The notes under the pieces were generated by a model that was given only the letters and a program-made list of their open reading frames with translations, did not search any database and was not told the origin of the DNA. Below, one piece after another: positions 27,904 through 28,275 of a DNA stretch of 28,275 bases. Every line of letters begins with the position of its first letter. The first letter of the stretch is position 1. The position numbers and the translations under genes were made by a program. Source of the DNA: a virus; the IMG/VR virus record IMGVR_UViG_3300032173_000029, positions 1 through 28,275 of that record, one strand, 5' to 3'.

Positions 27904-28275
27904 ATGAAACCAAAAATCCCCACCATTCCCGGCACCGCCTTCGCCGGCGGCTTCTACGCCGGCCGTATCAACATCGACAACATCGAATACGCTCTCGTGA
28001 TCGCGCCTAAAGCCGAAGGCGAATCAGGCGGAATCTGGAATGGCTCGATAAAGGAAATCAAAGGCGCATTGAACTATAGCGACGGACTGGCCAACACCAA
28101 AGCCATGGCCAAGACCGACAGCAAGCTCGCGCAGTGGGCACAAGCCCTCAAGATCGGCGGCTACGCTGATTGGTATCTTCCGAGCCTGGATGAGCTGGAA
28201 CTGTGCTATCGCTATCTCAAGCCCGATGTCGAGCAGAATTATTGCTGGGCCCGGGCTGGGATCGATCTGAGCGCA
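27904..28275 (+). CDS. DUF1566 protein 2, N-terminal part (truncated at window edge)
   Basis: The frame opens with AGGAG eight bases before the ATG and runs off the right edge after 124 codons. YALVIAPKAEGE, then LNYSDGLANTKAMA, and ADWYLPSLDELELCYRYLKP with a following YCWARAGID form the start of a DUF1566 domain, as in the protein at 24652. Overall similarity between the two looks modest by eye, so recent duplication is not obvious. The C-terminal, possibly ligand-binding part is outside the window. Confidence 0.8.
   Translation, partial: MKPKIPTIPGTAFAGGFYAGRINIDNIEYALVIAPKAEGESGGIWNGSIKEIKGALNYSDGLANTKAMAKTDSKLAQWAQALKIGGYADWYLPSLDELELCYRYLKPDVEQNYCWARAGIDLSA

Noticed and set aside
1-28275. 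tRNA, rRNA, CRISPR array, insertion sequence, integrase and att sites
   Set aside because: None was seen: no cloverleaf-like T-arm, no spaced direct repeats, no transposase or integrase motifs.

Overview
The window is a contiguous piece of a tailed, siphovirus-type temperate phage or prophage of a Gram-negative, probably proteobacterial, host. Signs of a Gram-negative host are two lipobox lipoproteins, a cleavable signal peptide and a lambda-like tail tip (M, L, NlpC/P60, J). I see no host housekeeping gene, tRNA, rRNA, CRISPR array, insertion sequence or integrase. Both ends cut through phage genes, so the element continues on both sides. The gene order is a mirror-image lambda plan: PL operon, immunity region, PR operon, Q, late operon.

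Late operon (minus strand, about 18250 down to 1). A strong promoter-like sequence overlaps the end of a zinc-finger Q-like gene, and a good intrinsic terminator follows about 50-75 bases into the transcript, which is the lambda pR'-Q-tR' layout. Then come an HNH nuclease, small (P27-type) and large terminase, a 51-residue two-helix membrane protein, HK97-type portal, S49 prohead protease and major capsid protein with a delta domain. These are followed by a 148-residue head-associated unknown and a gp6-like connector. Three unexpected genes come next (a beta-helix protein, an unknown and a secreted Cys-rich protein), then a 28-codon ORF, head closure, HK97 gp10-like protein, DUF3168 protein, tail tube, G/GT chaperones with an A AAA AAC -1 slippery site, tape measure, M-like, L-like with a four-Cys Fe-S motif, NlpC/P60, and the start of a J-like protein with a ThiS-like N-terminal domain. 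At least five good terminator hairpins lie inside this operon, most just ahead of high-copy virion genes.

PR (early right) operon (minus strand, 22631 down to 18250): a small Cro-like protein, a terminator, a CII-like HTH protein, many short ATGA-coupled unknown genes, a winged-helix replication or regulatory protein with inverted repeats in and ahead of its gene, three small genes (two with Cys pairs), and Q.

Immunity region (22600-24620): a short repressor without a protease domain on the plus strand, with three operator-like palindromes about 24 bp apart. Downstream and convergent to it lies a three-gene cargo operon (TerB-like/BRCT protein and two lipoproteins), in a place comparable to rexAB of lambda. 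Two further copies of the same operator sit at the far end, over a second promoter (PL).

PL (early left) operon (plus strand, 24585 to the right edge): a DUF1566 protein, a ParB-like protein with a Cys-rich insert, a small membrane protein, several small zinc-ribbon or acidic proteins, and a second, truncated DUF1566 protein. All identifications are by eye from sequence motifs and gene order; no database search was run.
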